From contig QKGK01000406.1 of the NCBI GenBank assembly GCA_003250455.1, positions 1 to 7,890 of the forward strand: DNA of 7,890 nt, read 5' to 3'. Position 1 is the first letter of the stretch. Each line of letters starts with the position of its first letter. This document shows, piece by piece, positions 1 through 6,604 of the stretch. The notes beneath the pieces were generated by a model that ran no database searches, was not told the origin of the DNA, and saw only the letters and a program-made list of their open reading frames with translations. A program made the position numbers and the translations under genes. This stretch comes from Chloroflexota bacterium. Its GTDB lineage: Bacteria; Chloroflexota; Anaerolineae; Anaerolineales; UBA11579.

Positions 1-743
1 GACCACTGTGCACCGATCTCTCCCAACTGGGTAAAGCGCACCAGACCGGCTGTCAGGGGGCGGCTGCTGTCGCTGTTGGTGATGATCAGCGGCCAGAGGA
101 ACTCGTTCCAGTGCCAGGTGGCGGACGAGAGTCCAAAAGCGACCAGCGAGGGGACCGAAGGGGGCAGGTAAACATTCAGGATCAGCTGCCACCAGGTGCA
201 GCCGTCGATGATGCCGGCGTCTACCAGATCGCGGGGGACATCCAGGAAGGCCTGGCGCATCAGGAAGGTGCCAAAGGCAGAGCCAAAGTAGGGAATGGCG
301 ATTGCCAGGCGGGTATCGAACAGCCCCATGGCGCGGATTGTAGCGAAATTGGGGGCCAGCAGCGCCGAGGTAGGGATCATCATTTGCAGCAGCACAAAGA
401 AGAACAGCCAGCGTTTACCGAAGAACTGGTAGTTGGCAAAGGCAAACCCGGCCAGCACAATGGTGACCAGTTGGACAGCCAGGATCATCACGACGATAAT
501 GATGGTGTTGATATAGTACTGGTTGAAGGGGGCCAGCGACCAGGCATGCAGGTAGTTTTCTACCGTCACAGAGGAGCTGAACCATACGTCGCCGCGGCTC
601 ATCGGGTCGTTTTCCGGGCGGAAGGAGGCTATCAGCGCCCAAATGACGGGAACAGACCAGATGATCGCTACCAGGGCAGCGAGGATGTTGGTGATCCAGC
701 GGAGCAGGCGTTTGCCAAAGCTGTAGGAGGGGGCAGCTGTCAT
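1..743 (-). CDS. Carbohydrate ABC transporter permease, MalG type (3'-truncated by window edge)
   Basis: Inner-membrane permease, the second of two transmembrane subunits of a CUT1-type sugar importer. I translated 247 codons from the ATG at 743. The reading frame is open to base 1, so roughly the last 30-40 residues of a typical MalG-like protein (about 275-300 aa) lie outside. An N-terminal hydrophobic segment (ILAALVAIIWSVPVIWALIA, about residues 21-40) is followed by further membrane segments. The ATPase-docking EAA loop is present in variant form at about 175-194 (D175-A176-G177 ... D180-G181 ... L193-P194). The start is firm: its ATG overlaps the TGA of the upstream permease as ATGA, and an AGGAGG ribosome site (751-756) lies 7 nt upstream inside that gene, so the two permeases are translationally coupled. 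The substrate cannot be read from the sequence. Confidence 0.93.
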   Translation of the reverse strand, partial: MTAAPSYSFGKRLLRWITNILAALVAIIWSVPVIWALIASFRPENDPMSRGDVWFSSSVTVENYLHAWSLAPFNQYYINTIIIVVMILAVQLVTIVLAGFAFANYQFFGKRWLFFFVLLQMMIPTSALLAPNFATIRAMGLFDTRLAIAIPYFGSAFGTFLMRQAFLDVPRDLVDAGIIDGCTWWQLILNVYLPPSVPSLVAFGLSSATWHWNEFLWPLIITNSDSSRPLTAGLVRFTQLGEIGAQW

Positions 744-1642
744 CGGTCGGCCTCCTCTCGTTTTTCGGAGGTAAGGAAGTTGGTGACCGTGAAGATGAGC
801 AGCACAGCGACAAAGATGACCGTAATGGCGGCCGATTTTCCGATGTCCTGGAATTCGAAACGCTGCTGCCAGAGTTCAAACAGCAGCAGGGTGCTTGCCC
901 GGCTGGGTCCGCCGGTAGTGAGCACAAAGATATGGTCGACTGTGCGGAAGGCGTCGATGAAAGCGATGATGGTGATGAACAAAGTGGTGCGCCGCAGCAG
1001 GGGGAGGGTGATCTTCCACATCATCTGCCAGCCGTTGGCACCGTCCAGCACAGCGGCTTCATACACGCTTTCGGGCAGATTTTGCAGCCCTGCCAGGTAG
1101 AAGATCATGTAATAGCCGGCGTTTTTCCACACGGCAACGATGATGATCGATAATAATGCCAGGTTGGGATTTCCGGTCCAGTTCTCAGGGCCGGTATACC
1201 CCAGAAATTCCAGTGCCGTATTGAACAGGCCGTAGTCGGGGGTGAAGAGGAACAGCCAGATGGTGGCGGCGCTGACCATGGGGAGCACCATGGGATGGAA
1301 GAAGGCCAGCCGCAGGAAGCCAACCCCGCGGATTTTCCGGTTGACCAGCAGGGCAAACAAAAACCCCAGGACAATGCTGAGTGGTACGGTGCCGATGATG
1401 TAGTTGAGGGTATTTTTGATCACCTGGAGGAAATAGGGGTCGGAAAAAAGCTCGCGGTAGTTATCCAGCCCGATGAAGGTCGGCTCGCGGAACTTGGCAA
1501 TGTTCATCCGCTGGCGGAAGAAGCTCTGGTAGATGGAGAGCAGTACCGGCCAGGCAGTGAAGAGGGCCACAAAAACGGCTGTGGGCAAAACAAGGAGATA
1601 AGGTAAGAACGACCTTCGTTTCCGGCTGACCTGTGTGCTCAA
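740..1642 (-). CDS. Carbohydrate ABC transporter permease, MalF type
   Basis: Inner-membrane permease, the first transmembrane subunit of the CUT1 sugar importer. Six hydrophobic segments are visible. Counting from the longest possible start (GTG at 1693, 317 aa), they lie at about residues 31-53, 96-117, 125-150, 177-202, 236-258 and 286-307. The EAA loop that docks the ATPase is canonical: E212-A213-A214 ... D217-G218 ... L230-P231. I prefer the TTG start at 1642 (residue 18 of the long form, giving a 300-aa protein). It has an AGGAG site 7 nt upstream, whereas the GTG at 1693 lies inside a perfect stem-loop and has no good ribosome site. The stop overlaps the next permease's start by 4 nt. 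Codons 1-17 of the long form are Ser/Pro/Thr-rich and look like translated leader rather than protein. The substrate is unknown. Confidence 0.92.
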   Translation of the reverse strand: MSTQVSRKRRSFLPYLLVLPTAVFVALFTAWPVLLSIYQSFFRQRMNIAKFREPTFIGLDNYRELFSDPYFLQVIKNTLNYIIGTVPLSIVLGFLFALLVNRKIRGVGFLRLAFFHPMVLPMVSAATIWLFLFTPDYGLFNTALEFLGYTGPENWTGNPNLALLSIIIVAVWKNAGYYMIFYLAGLQNLPESVYEAAVLDGANGWQMMWKITLPLLRRTTLFITIIAFIDAFRTVDHIFVLTTGGPSRASTLLLFELWQQRFEFQDIGKSAAITVIFVAVLLIFTVTNFLTSEKREEADR

Positions 1643-1649
1643 GGGTGTG

Positions 1650-1654
1650 CTCCT
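1650..1654 (-). promoter_or_regulatory. Ribosome binding site AGGAG that supports a TTG start for the MalF-type permease
   Basis: On the minus strand AGGAG is followed by 7 nt and then TTG (1642-1640), in frame with the permease. No comparable site precedes the upstream in-frame GTG at 1693. The site therefore decides the start codon. Confidence 0.65.
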
Positions 1655-1668
1655 GAGAGGGATCGTCT

Positions 1669-1696
1669 GGGGTGACGGAGAGGACTCCGTCACCCC
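1669..1696 (-). promoter_or_regulatory. Strong intercistronic stem-loop between binding-protein and permease genes
   Basis: Perfect 12-bp inverted repeat (arms 1669-1680 and 1685-1696; ggggtgacggag and its complement) around a 4-nt loop. It lies 36 nt after the binding-protein stop and 26 nt before the favoured TTG start of the permease. In the operon's direction no U-run follows the hairpin, so it is not a standard terminator. On the opposite strand a T-rich stretch (ATTTTAGTTTATTT) follows, so it could stop antisense transcription. Known precedent: hairpins after periplasmic-binding-protein genes, as between malE and malF, protect the upstream mRNA from 3' decay and keep the binding protein in excess. 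That role here is inference. Confidence 0.8.
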
Positions 1697-1732
1697 ATTT
1701 TAGTTTATTTCGCCATTAGGAAAAAGCAAACC

Positions 1733-3133
1733 TCACGGGCAGAAATCTGCCAGGGCGGCTTCGGATTCTGCCTGGGCGGCAGCCATGGCATCGGCGGCGC
1801 TCATTTCGCCGTTGATCGCCCGCTGGATGTAATCATGGAAGATACCGCGCACCTGACCCAGGTTCTGGATTGCCAGTTCCGCACCGGCGTATTCAAGGGC
1901 ATCGCGGGTTGCCAGTGCCTGCGGGACTGCAGCAATGTAAGCCTGCATCGCATCGGTATCATAGGCGCTGTAACGGTGGGCAATGTAGCCGGTGTTGATG
2001 CTGTAATCGGCCACGTATTCGGGGCGGGAGATGAATTCAACGAACTTCCAGGCGGCATCCTGTTTTTCCTGCGGGATGTTGTTCATGATGTAGAAGTTTC
2101 CACCGCCGGGTACACTGGCGTAAGTGCCTTCTTCCTTGCCGGGGTAGGGCATTACACCAAGCTCAAAATCCACCTGGGCAAGCAGGCCGGAGAGGCTGCC
2201 GGAGGAGTGGGCGATCATGGCGGTAGCGCCGCTCGCCAGGTCGGTCGGGTCGGTGGCCCAGCTGGCCTGTACACCGGCGGGCATTGCGCCGTATTCAGCG
2301 GAGAGGTCAATATAGAACTGGATGGCTTCGATCACTGCCGGGTCGTCATAAGTGACGGTGCAGTCATCTTTGAAGATATTCGATCCTGCGCCGATGGCCA
2401 GCGGCTGGAAGAGCCAGTACGGCCAGTCGGAGGAGAAGTGCATCCCCCAGTTGGTGGTGTCGCCATCCTGTACGGTGAGTGCCTGGACGGCATCTGCCCA
2501 TGACTGCCAGCTGGTGGGCGGTTCGATCCCGGCGGCCGCAAACATGTCGGCATTGTAATAAAGCACCACTGCACTGCGCTGGAAGGGAATGCTCCACAGT
2601 TGGTCATCGTAGTACGAGTTGGACAGGAAAGCCGGGAGGAAGTCATCCAGGTATGCCGAGCCTTCGTCTGTCTGGGCGACATAGTCGTCCAGCGGGATGA
2701 TGTAGTCGGCGTTGATCAGGTCGTAGAGGGCGGTTGCCAGCATCACGCCGACCGCGGGGGGTTCCCCGCCGCCGTCAATGGTGGTCTGGATGGCCGTCTG
2801 AACGTCGGCATAGCCGCCGGAGAAGACCGGTTCCACGGTGATGTAGGGGTATTCTGCCTGGAAGTCCTCGATATAGCCGTTCAGAATGGCGGCAATCGGG
2901 GCGTCCACGGCGACCGGGTAGAATACCTGGATGGTGACCGGTTCCATGGAAGGTTCTTCCGCTGGGGTTGTATCTTCAGCCGGTGCCGAAGAGGTGTCCC
3001 CGGTATTGGCGGTATTCTCAGCGGGTGCGGTATTGCCGGTTGTTGTCTCCTCGGTTGTAGTACCGCCGCATGCTGCCAACACGAAGATCAGCAGCAGCGC
3101 CAGCAGCGTGAGGATGGTCTTTCTAGTGCGCAT
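1733..3133 (-). CDS. Extracellular sugar-binding lipoprotein of an ABC importer (family 1 / UgpB-MalE-like)
   Basis: Solute-binding protein that captures a sugar or oligosaccharide outside the membrane and delivers it to the two permeases encoded downstream. The 466-aa product starts with a lipoprotein signal: basic MRTRK, a hydrophobic core at 7-19, and lipobox L19-A20-A21-C22, with C22 as the lipidated residue. Residues 23-64 form a Thr/Glu/Pro/Asn-rich low-complexity tether. From residue 66 the fold resembles family 1 binding proteins: ITVEPVFSGG at 98-107, a YYNADMF segment at 192-198, and an aromatic stretch W237/Y239/W240 likely to line the ligand pocket. The start ATG is well supported by an AGGAG (3142-3146) 8 nt upstream. 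The gene follows the GntR regulator by 34 nt, so it is in the same operon. Besides C22 only C258 and C465 are cysteines, and they may pair. The ligand is not predictable here. Confidence 0.95.
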   Translation of the reverse strand: MRTRKTILTLLALLLIFVLAACGGTTTEETTTGNTAPAENTANTGDTSSAPAEDTTPAEEPSMEPVTIQVFYPVAVDAPIAAILNGYIEDFQAEYPYITVEPVFSGGYADVQTAIQTTIDGGGEPPAVGVMLATALYDLINADYIIPLDDYVAQTDEGSAYLDDFLPAFLSNSYYDDQLWSIPFQRSAVVLYYNADMFAAAGIEPPTSWQSWADAVQALTVQDGDTTNWGMHFSSDWPYWLFQPLAIGAGSNIFKDDCTVTYDDPAVIEAIQFYIDLSAEYGAMPAGVQASWATDPTDLASGATAMIAHSSGSLSGLLAQVDFELGVMPYPGKEEGTYASVPGGGNFYIMNNIPQEKQDAAWKFVEFISRPEYVADYSINTGYIAHRYSAYDTDAMQAYIAAVPQALATRDALEYAGAELAIQNLGQVRGIFHDYIQRAINGEMSAADAMAAAQAESEAALADFCP

Positions 3134-3167
3134 TTCTTTTTCTCCTTTCGTCTTGTGAGAAAGATAA

Positions 3168-3899
3168 CTAAATTTGGCGAATGATTCGCACGATATTTAA
3201 CTCCACAACATTGGAATTGAAGTAGATCCGGCTGTAGCTGATTGCCTGGTTATCGACGGTGAAGATCGTTGACCGGACGCTCAGAATAGGCGTACCTTCT
3301 TCCAATGCCAAATATTGTGAAACTTCTGCATTTGTGGCCGCCGCACGGATGCGCGACTGGATCTGGTTGAGGGGGACTTCGAGCGAGTCGGAGAGCAGAC
3401 GCACCATGTCTCCGGCGAAGGAATCCCAATCGATTTGCGCTTCCTCCACAATCGGGGAGATGTACTCGTCCACATAGATGACCGGCTGTTTATCGGCCCG
3501 GACAAGGCGTTTGATGCGGCGTAGTTTTTTAGTGGGAGGAGAACCCAGGATGTCGTGGACTTCCAGGGGGGCTTGCTCCATGCTCATGGCGAGGGTCTCG
3601 AAGCGGGGTTCGTAGCCGCGTTCCTGGATGAGCTGGGCAAAGGGAGAGAATTCGTTGAGCGAATCCTGGATGAGAGGAAAATGGGCCACAAAGGTGCCGA
3701 TCCCATGCCGCCGGACGATGATGCCCTCATTTTCGAGCGAGATATAGGCTTCCCGCAGGGTGTTGCGGCTTACCCCCAGCTTTTTGGCGATAGCGGCTTC
3801 AGAGGGAAGCTGGTCGTTGCGTTTGAGCTGGTTCTGGCGGATGTAGTTGAGCAGATAGGCTTTGACTTGCTGGGAACGGGTATTGGTATTTATATCCAT
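3168..3899 (-). CDS. GntR-family transcriptional regulator, HutC subfamily (UTRA effector domain)
   Basis: Cytoplasmic DNA-binding regulator of 243 aa, a normal length for the HutC subfamily. The N-terminal winged helix-turn-helix spans about residues 9-72, with the family hallmarks LPSE at 31-34, LGVSRNTLREA at 41-51, LENEG at 55-59 and the wing GIGTFV at 66-71. About residues 90-238 form a UTRA ligand domain (ERGYEPRFETL near its start, LEEGTPILSVRSTIF later). UTRA regulators usually sense a small metabolite such as a phosphosugar. It is the first gene of the importer operon. The TAG stop lies 34 nt before the binding-protein start, and a GAGGA site lies 9 nt before its ATG. A palindromic operator candidate sits between its promoter and its start, so autorepression with release by the imported sugar or a derivative is the likely logic (inference). 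The effector is unknown. Confidence 0.93.
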   Translation of the reverse strand: MDINTNTRSQQVKAYLLNYIRQNQLKRNDQLPSEAAIAKKLGVSRNTLREAYISLENEGIIVRRHGIGTFVAHFPLIQDSLNEFSPFAQLIQERGYEPRFETLAMSMEQAPLEVHDILGSPPTKKLRRIKRLVRADKQPVIYVDEYISPIVEEAQIDWDSFAGDMVRLLSDSLEVPLNQIQSRIRAAATNAEVSQYLALEEGTPILSVRSTIFTVDNQAISYSRIYFNSNVVELNIVRIIRQI

Positions 3900-3940
3900 G
3901 TTTGTGGGTCCTCATCTCCCGTTGGGGGCTAACTTAAACA

Positions 3941-3952
3941 TTGGACGTCCAA
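3941..3952. promoter_or_regulatory. Candidate operator of the GntR regulator (perfect 12-bp palindrome)
   Basis: TTGGACGTCCAA is a perfect palindrome lying about 11 nt downstream of the -10 box, roughly +4 to +15 of the predicted transcript and 41 nt upstream of the GntR start codon. Its shape (TTGG...CCAA) resembles HutC-subfamily operators such as the TGG-TCTAGA-CCA type bound by NagR/YvoA. Binding here would block the promoter. No second copy was seen in the window. Confidence 0.7.
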
Positions 3953-3962
3953 CCTCTTAAAT

Positions 3963-3991
3963 AAAATATACCGAAACTGCTCCCCTGTCAA
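3963..3991 (-). promoter_or_regulatory. Sigma-70-type promoter of the regulator/sugar-importer operon
   Basis: On the minus strand there is a consensus -35 TTGACA (3986-3991), a 17-nt spacer and a -10 TATTTT (3963-3968). An overlapping TATATT is available with a 15-nt spacer. Predicted transcription starts near 3956, just before the TTGGACGTCCAA palindrome. The flanking sequence is AT-rich. No convincing terminator of the preceding MBL gene was seen between 4040 and 3992, so read-through from upstream is possible. Confidence 0.75.
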
Positions 3992-4040
3992 TATTTTCTA
4001 ATCTTTTTCGCGAGATTCGTGGGAAAGCAGCGGTTTGGAA

Positions 4041-4892
4041 CTACAGGTCCAGCACCAGCCCGTCGTAAGCTACCTGATAGCCACGCGGCCGGGACGCTTC
4101 TGCCAGCGCTTCATGGGTCGGGTTGCCGCCGTGGGAGATGTGTGTGATGTAGGTCTCGCCGCCTTCTTTGAGGATGCCCTCCTGCCGCATACGTTGGGTA
4201 TGTTCGGTGACCAGTTGGGCGTTGAGGTGCCCGTAGGCGGGCGGATTGCTGCCGTTGGTGTGGTCGAAGATTACCAGGTCGAAGGCATAGCTCAGGGATT
4301 TGAGCGCCTGCCAGGTTTCCTCCGGGAGGGCTTCAGTATCGGTGCCGTAGAGGACTGCCCGGCCATTGGAGGAGATTGCATAAATGAGGGCCTGGAAGTT
4401 AGGCGCATGGTTGGCTTTGAGTGCGGTCACCTGGTAGGGGCCGGCTGAGAAGGTCTCGTAGGGAGCAACCGGGTGCAGCACCAGGCGCAGGTCTTCAGCG
4501 GTCTGCGGGTCCGAGAGGCGGTGGGGGGACAGGTTCTGCTGGAAGAATTCGTCAGCATAGGCCAGCGTGGCTGGAGAAGCGTAGAAGTGCAAGGTTTCTG
4601 TTGGGGTGTTCAGGTCCAGGCTGCGGGAGAGCAAATGAGAGAGGTCCAGGTGGTCGGAATGGGGGTGGGTTTGCAGGCAGTAACGCACATTTGTCAGGGA
4701 GACCTGGTGCATATAGGAGGCTGTCAGGATATCGGGGCCGAGGTCGATCAGCAGGTCGTCGTTGACCAGCGCGGTAGAGCGTTTGCGCAGGTTTTTGCCG
4801 CCTTCCCGGCGGGCTTTGGTGCAGTCGGCGCAGGTGCAAAAAGGCTGTGGATAGCCAAATGCAGATGCGGTACCTAGAAACGTGAATCTCAT
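4041..4892 (-). CDS. PhnP-like metallo-beta-lactamase-fold phosphodiesterase
   Basis: Predicted cytoplasmic metal-dependent hydrolase of 283-285 aa. Motifs, numbered from the ATG at 4898: FLGTASAFG at 7-15; a C21-x-C23-xx-C26 cluster; metal motif H78-P-H-S-D82-H83; further ligand candidates H164 and D187; and a C-terminal THISH with H253 and H256. The triad C21/C23/C26 plus a later histidine (H224) matches the extra structural zinc site of E. coli PhnP, and the ending (GYQVAYDGL) also resembles PhnP. PhnP hydrolyses cyclic ribose phosphodiesters in phosphonate breakdown. No other C-P lyase genes are visible here, so the substrate may differ. The second in-frame ATG (4892) is preferred: AAGG (4899-4902) lies 6 nt before it but directly abuts the first ATG. 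It has its own promoter, related to that of the HIT gene. Confidence 0.9.
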   Translation of the reverse strand: MRFTFLGTASAFGYPQPFCTCADCTKARREGGKNLRKRSTALVNDDLLIDLGPDILTASYMHQVSLTNVRYCLQTHPHSDHLDLSHLLSRSLDLNTPTETLHFYASPATLAYADEFFQQNLSPHRLSDPQTAEDLRLVLHPVAPYETFSAGPYQVTALKANHAPNFQALIYAISSNGRAVLYGTDTEALPEETWQALKSLSYAFDLVIFDHTNGSNPPAYGHLNAQLVTEHTQRMRQEGILKEGGETYITHISHGGNPTHEALAEASRPRGYQVAYDGLVLDL

Positions 4893-4902
4893 TATCATCC
4901 TT

Positions 4903-4962
4903 CTGTCTGCCGGAGAAATGGATTTCTGGGGCTTTTGTTCTTTGGGGTAGGATTGATTATAC
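4903..4962 (-). promoter_or_regulatory. Promoter and 5' leader of the PhnP-like gene (copy 1 of a repeated element)
   Basis: On the minus strand GTATAATCAATCCT (4949-4962) contains a consensus -10 TATAAT (4956-4961). The -35 is weak (TTCGAA with a 16-nt spacer is the best I can offer). A leader of about 50-60 nt ends in GCAGACAG (4903-4910) just before the ribosome site. The same 14-mer and 8-mer occur before the HIT gene with nearly identical spacing (38 nt here, 37 nt there). Confidence 0.6.
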
Positions 4963-5004
4963 CGGGAAGTGCCGGAATTCGAAGGAAAAACCGCCCGGGG
5001 ATGG

Positions 5005-5026
5005 AAAAAACAAGGGCTTAGACCCT
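5005..5026 (-). terminator. Possible weak intrinsic terminator at the end of the HIT gene
   Basis: On the minus strand AGGG-TCTAAG-CCCT forms a 4-bp stem with a 6-nt loop, followed by TG and six T residues (5005-5010). The loop contains the HIT stop codon. The stem is short, so termination may be inefficient, with some read-through into the PhnP-like gene. Confidence 0.3.
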
Positions 5027-5506
5027 GGCATCCTCCCCATAGAGATTTTTCAGGGCGGCACGCATCTCCTCTACAAACCCGTCATATTCGCCTGGCGCGT
5101 AGAGGTCTGCCCGCTTCTGGCGGTAGTCGATCGGCTCGCCAGGAAACGGATCCTCCAGGTAGCGGGGATAGAGGTGGACGTGCAGGTGCAGCGTGGAGTT
5201 GCCGTGGATCTCATAATTGATCTTGACTGCCCGGGTGACAGTTTTCAGCGCCCGTGCACACATGGCCACATCGTCCATGAGGCCGTGCAGCTCTTCGGGG
5301 GTCAGGTCGAACAATTCGGGGCCGTGCGGCTTGGCGGTCAGGTGGCAGGCGCCCCAAAGGCAGTCCACCGGTTCGGCGTTGAGCCAGGAGTAGGGAAGCT
5401 CGGCCAGGTCCACCATGCCCTCCGGCATGGGCGCCTGGCTGCATACCGGGCAGTGGGCGGGGTCATTCTGTTTTTGCCAGCGTTCGTATTGGGTATGGAA
5501 GCTCAT
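5018..5506 (-). CDS. HIT-family hydrolase/nucleotidyltransferase
   Basis: Small cytoplasmic histidine-triad protein (162 aa from the ATG at 5506). The signature is clear: NSTLHLHVHLYPR gives the triad H107-x-H109-x-H111, numbered from this ATG, where the middle histidine is the usual nucleophile for nucleoside phosphoesters (Ap4A, nucleoside phosphoramidates or similar). An N-terminal C19-P-V-C22 pair preceded by a histidine (AHCPVC) resembles the zinc-binding site of many HIT proteins. A longer frame begins at a TTG (5530), but it has no ribosome site and lies in the conserved leader, so the ATG followed by SFHTQYERWQ is preferred even though its own ribosome site is weak. It stands alone between its promoter and a weak terminator, 125 nt upstream of the PhnP-like start. 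The exact substrate is unknown. Confidence 0.9.
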   Translation of the reverse strand: MSFHTQYERWQKQNDPAHCPVCSQAPMPEGMVDLAELPYSWLNAEPVDCLWGACHLTAKPHGPELFDLTPEELHGLMDDVAMCARALKTVTRAVKINYEIHGNSTLHLHVHLYPRYLEDPFPGEPIDYRQKRADLYAPGEYDGFVEEMRAALKNLYGEDARV

Positions 5507-5520
5507 AATATTTCTTTTGC

Positions 5521-5579
5521 CTGTCTGCAAAGAATCGCTTTTAAGGGGTTTGTTTATTTCAGGGCAGGATTGATTATAC
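5521..5579 (-). promoter_or_regulatory. Promoter and 5' leader of the HIT gene (copy 2 of a repeated element)
   Basis: GTATAATCAATCCT (5566-5579, minus strand) again carries a perfect TATAAT (5573-5578) with no strong -35. A 37-nt leader follows and then GCAGACAG (5521-5528), which is 14 nt before the HIT ATG. By eye, the leader between these blocks matches copy 1 at roughly 60 percent of positions, including CCC and ATTTCT/ATTCTT stretches. Confidence 0.6.
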
Positions 5580-5732
5580 TGAGAAGGTCTCGATTAAGTG
5601 AGAAAAAACAGCCGTCAGCAGAATCGTAGAATATGCCATTGCTGCCTCTCTCTGAAGGGAAAATAACCCTCTCGTTTTACAGGGATGGGGGTGGGGTTAG
5701 ACACGTCTCTGAAAAGTGGAAGAGGTTCTAAT

Positions 5733-6536
5733 CTAGGGTAAGAGTGCTTTCATTTGATTTGCCATCAGCCGTGTTGCCCATCGGGGATTGATGCGATAAA
5801 GAATGTTCATCAAATTGGAATCCTTGCCGATAAAGACCTGAAATTTGTTAGCCTCCATGCCGTGGATAATAAAATCCGCGGCAACCTCGGGCAGGAGCAT
5901 GGAAAAACCGTTCACAGCATCACTATCCGCCATATCCATCGAAACGCCGGAATTTTGGGCGATATTGGTTTCCACCGCCCCCGGGAAAACAACCGTAACT
6001 CTGACATTGGTTTCGATCAGTTCCGCATATAGCCCTTCGGTCAATATTTTTACCGCTGCTTTTGATGCGCCATATAAGGTCTGCCCGGGAAAGGGGAAGA
6101 ATCCGCCCATACTCGATACGTTCACAATGTGGGCTTCATCCCGTTCCAAAAGATAGGGTAAGAAGGCTTTGATCATATTGATGGGGCCGTGTAAGTTGTA
6201 ATCCAGCACTTTCTCAATCGCATCGCGCTCCAGCTCATTCACCCTGACAAAAGGCTGGATAATCCCTGCATTGTTAATGAGGCCATCTACAGCGCCGTGT
6301 GCCTTAATGACGCTTGCCGGCAGAGAATCTACAGCGCTGCATTCGGCTACATTCACCACATGGAGGCTGATCTTGTCGTGGTATTCCCTTGCCAGGCTGC
6401 ACGTTTCTTCCAGGGTTGCGGCATTCATGTCCACTGCAGCAACACGGGCACCTTTGCTCAACAACTCAAGCACAAGCGCACGTCCAATCCCGCTTCCTGC
6501 GCCTGTAACCACGAAGATTTTTTGATTAGCTTTCAT
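5733..6536 (-). CDS. Short-chain dehydrogenase/reductase (classical SDR)
   Basis: Cytoplasmic NAD(P)-dependent oxidoreductase of 267 aa, a normal length for a classical SDR. All family motifs are intact: the cofactor loop T11-G-A-G-S-G-I-G18, the structural N88-N-A-G91, catalytic N114, S142, Y155 and K159 (YGASK), and P185-G186 after the active site. D36 at the end of the second strand favours NAD(H) over NADP(H) by the usual family rule. A GAGG site lies 6-7 nt before the ATG. It follows the CrtC/AttH-like gene by 68 nt on the same strand, and no complete promoter was found between them, so the two probably form an operon under the divergent TetR regulator. The substrate is probably an alcohol or ketone on a hydrophobic compound. 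That is inference from the partner gene. Confidence 0.93.
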   Translation of the reverse strand: MKANQKIFVVTGAGSGIGRALVLELLSKGARVAAVDMNAATLEETCSLAREYHDKISLHVVNVAECSAVDSLPASVIKAHGAVDGLINNAGIIQPFVRVNELERDAIEKVLDYNLHGPINMIKAFLPYLLERDEAHIVNVSSMGGFFPFPGQTLYGASKAAVKILTEGLYAELIETNVRVTVVFPGAVETNIAQNSGVSMDMADSDAVNGFSMLLPEVAADFIIHGMEANKFQVFIGKDSNLMNILYRINPRWATRLMANQMKALLP

Positions 6537-6604
6537 ACCGCGCCTCTTTTCTTCACTTGCCGCTGAATAAATTCCTTGCTGCTGTCAATGTATCATTCCT
6601 GTGA

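Noticed and set aside
415..927. Minus-strand 170-codon frame across the permease junction
   Set aside because: It overlaps both permeases in another frame and has Pro/Ser/Cys-rich composition, with no ribosome site supporting it. The permease frames explain the region.
111..1100. Plus-strand 329-codon open frame opposite the permeases
   Set aside because: It is antisense to two permease genes with clear membrane segments and EAA motifs. Its product is low-complexity, rich in Gly/Gln/Asp/Arg, with no recognisable domain, which is typical of a shadow frame in GC-rich DNA.
1669..1710. Plus-strand intrinsic terminator (strong stem followed by a T-rich tract)
   Set aside because: The structure fits a terminator on the plus strand, but no plus-strand gene lies to its left, so it is listed as an intercistronic stem-loop of the minus-strand operon instead.
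1835..3184. Plus-strand open frames opposite the binding-protein gene (1835-2503 and 2600-3184)
   Set aside because: They mirror the lipoprotein gene codon structure and give Gly/Val-rich products with no family resemblance. The lipoprotein on the minus strand is unambiguous.
4003..4020. AATCT...AGATT inverted repeat after the PhnP-like gene
   Set aside because: It has a 5-bp AT-rich stem with an 8-nt loop and no T-run in the direction of transcription, so it does not qualify as a terminator.
5657..5675. Possible hairpin AGGG-AAAATAA-CCCT after the SDR gene as a terminator
   Set aside because: It has only 4 base pairs and no U-run follows on the SDR strand. No convincing SDR terminator was found in 5580-5732.
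6583..6588. Consensus TTGACA on the minus strand between the CrtC-like and SDR genes
   Set aside because: No acceptable -10 lies 15-19 nt downstream (GCGG-rich there), so it is not a supported promoter. The SDR is better explained as part of the operon.
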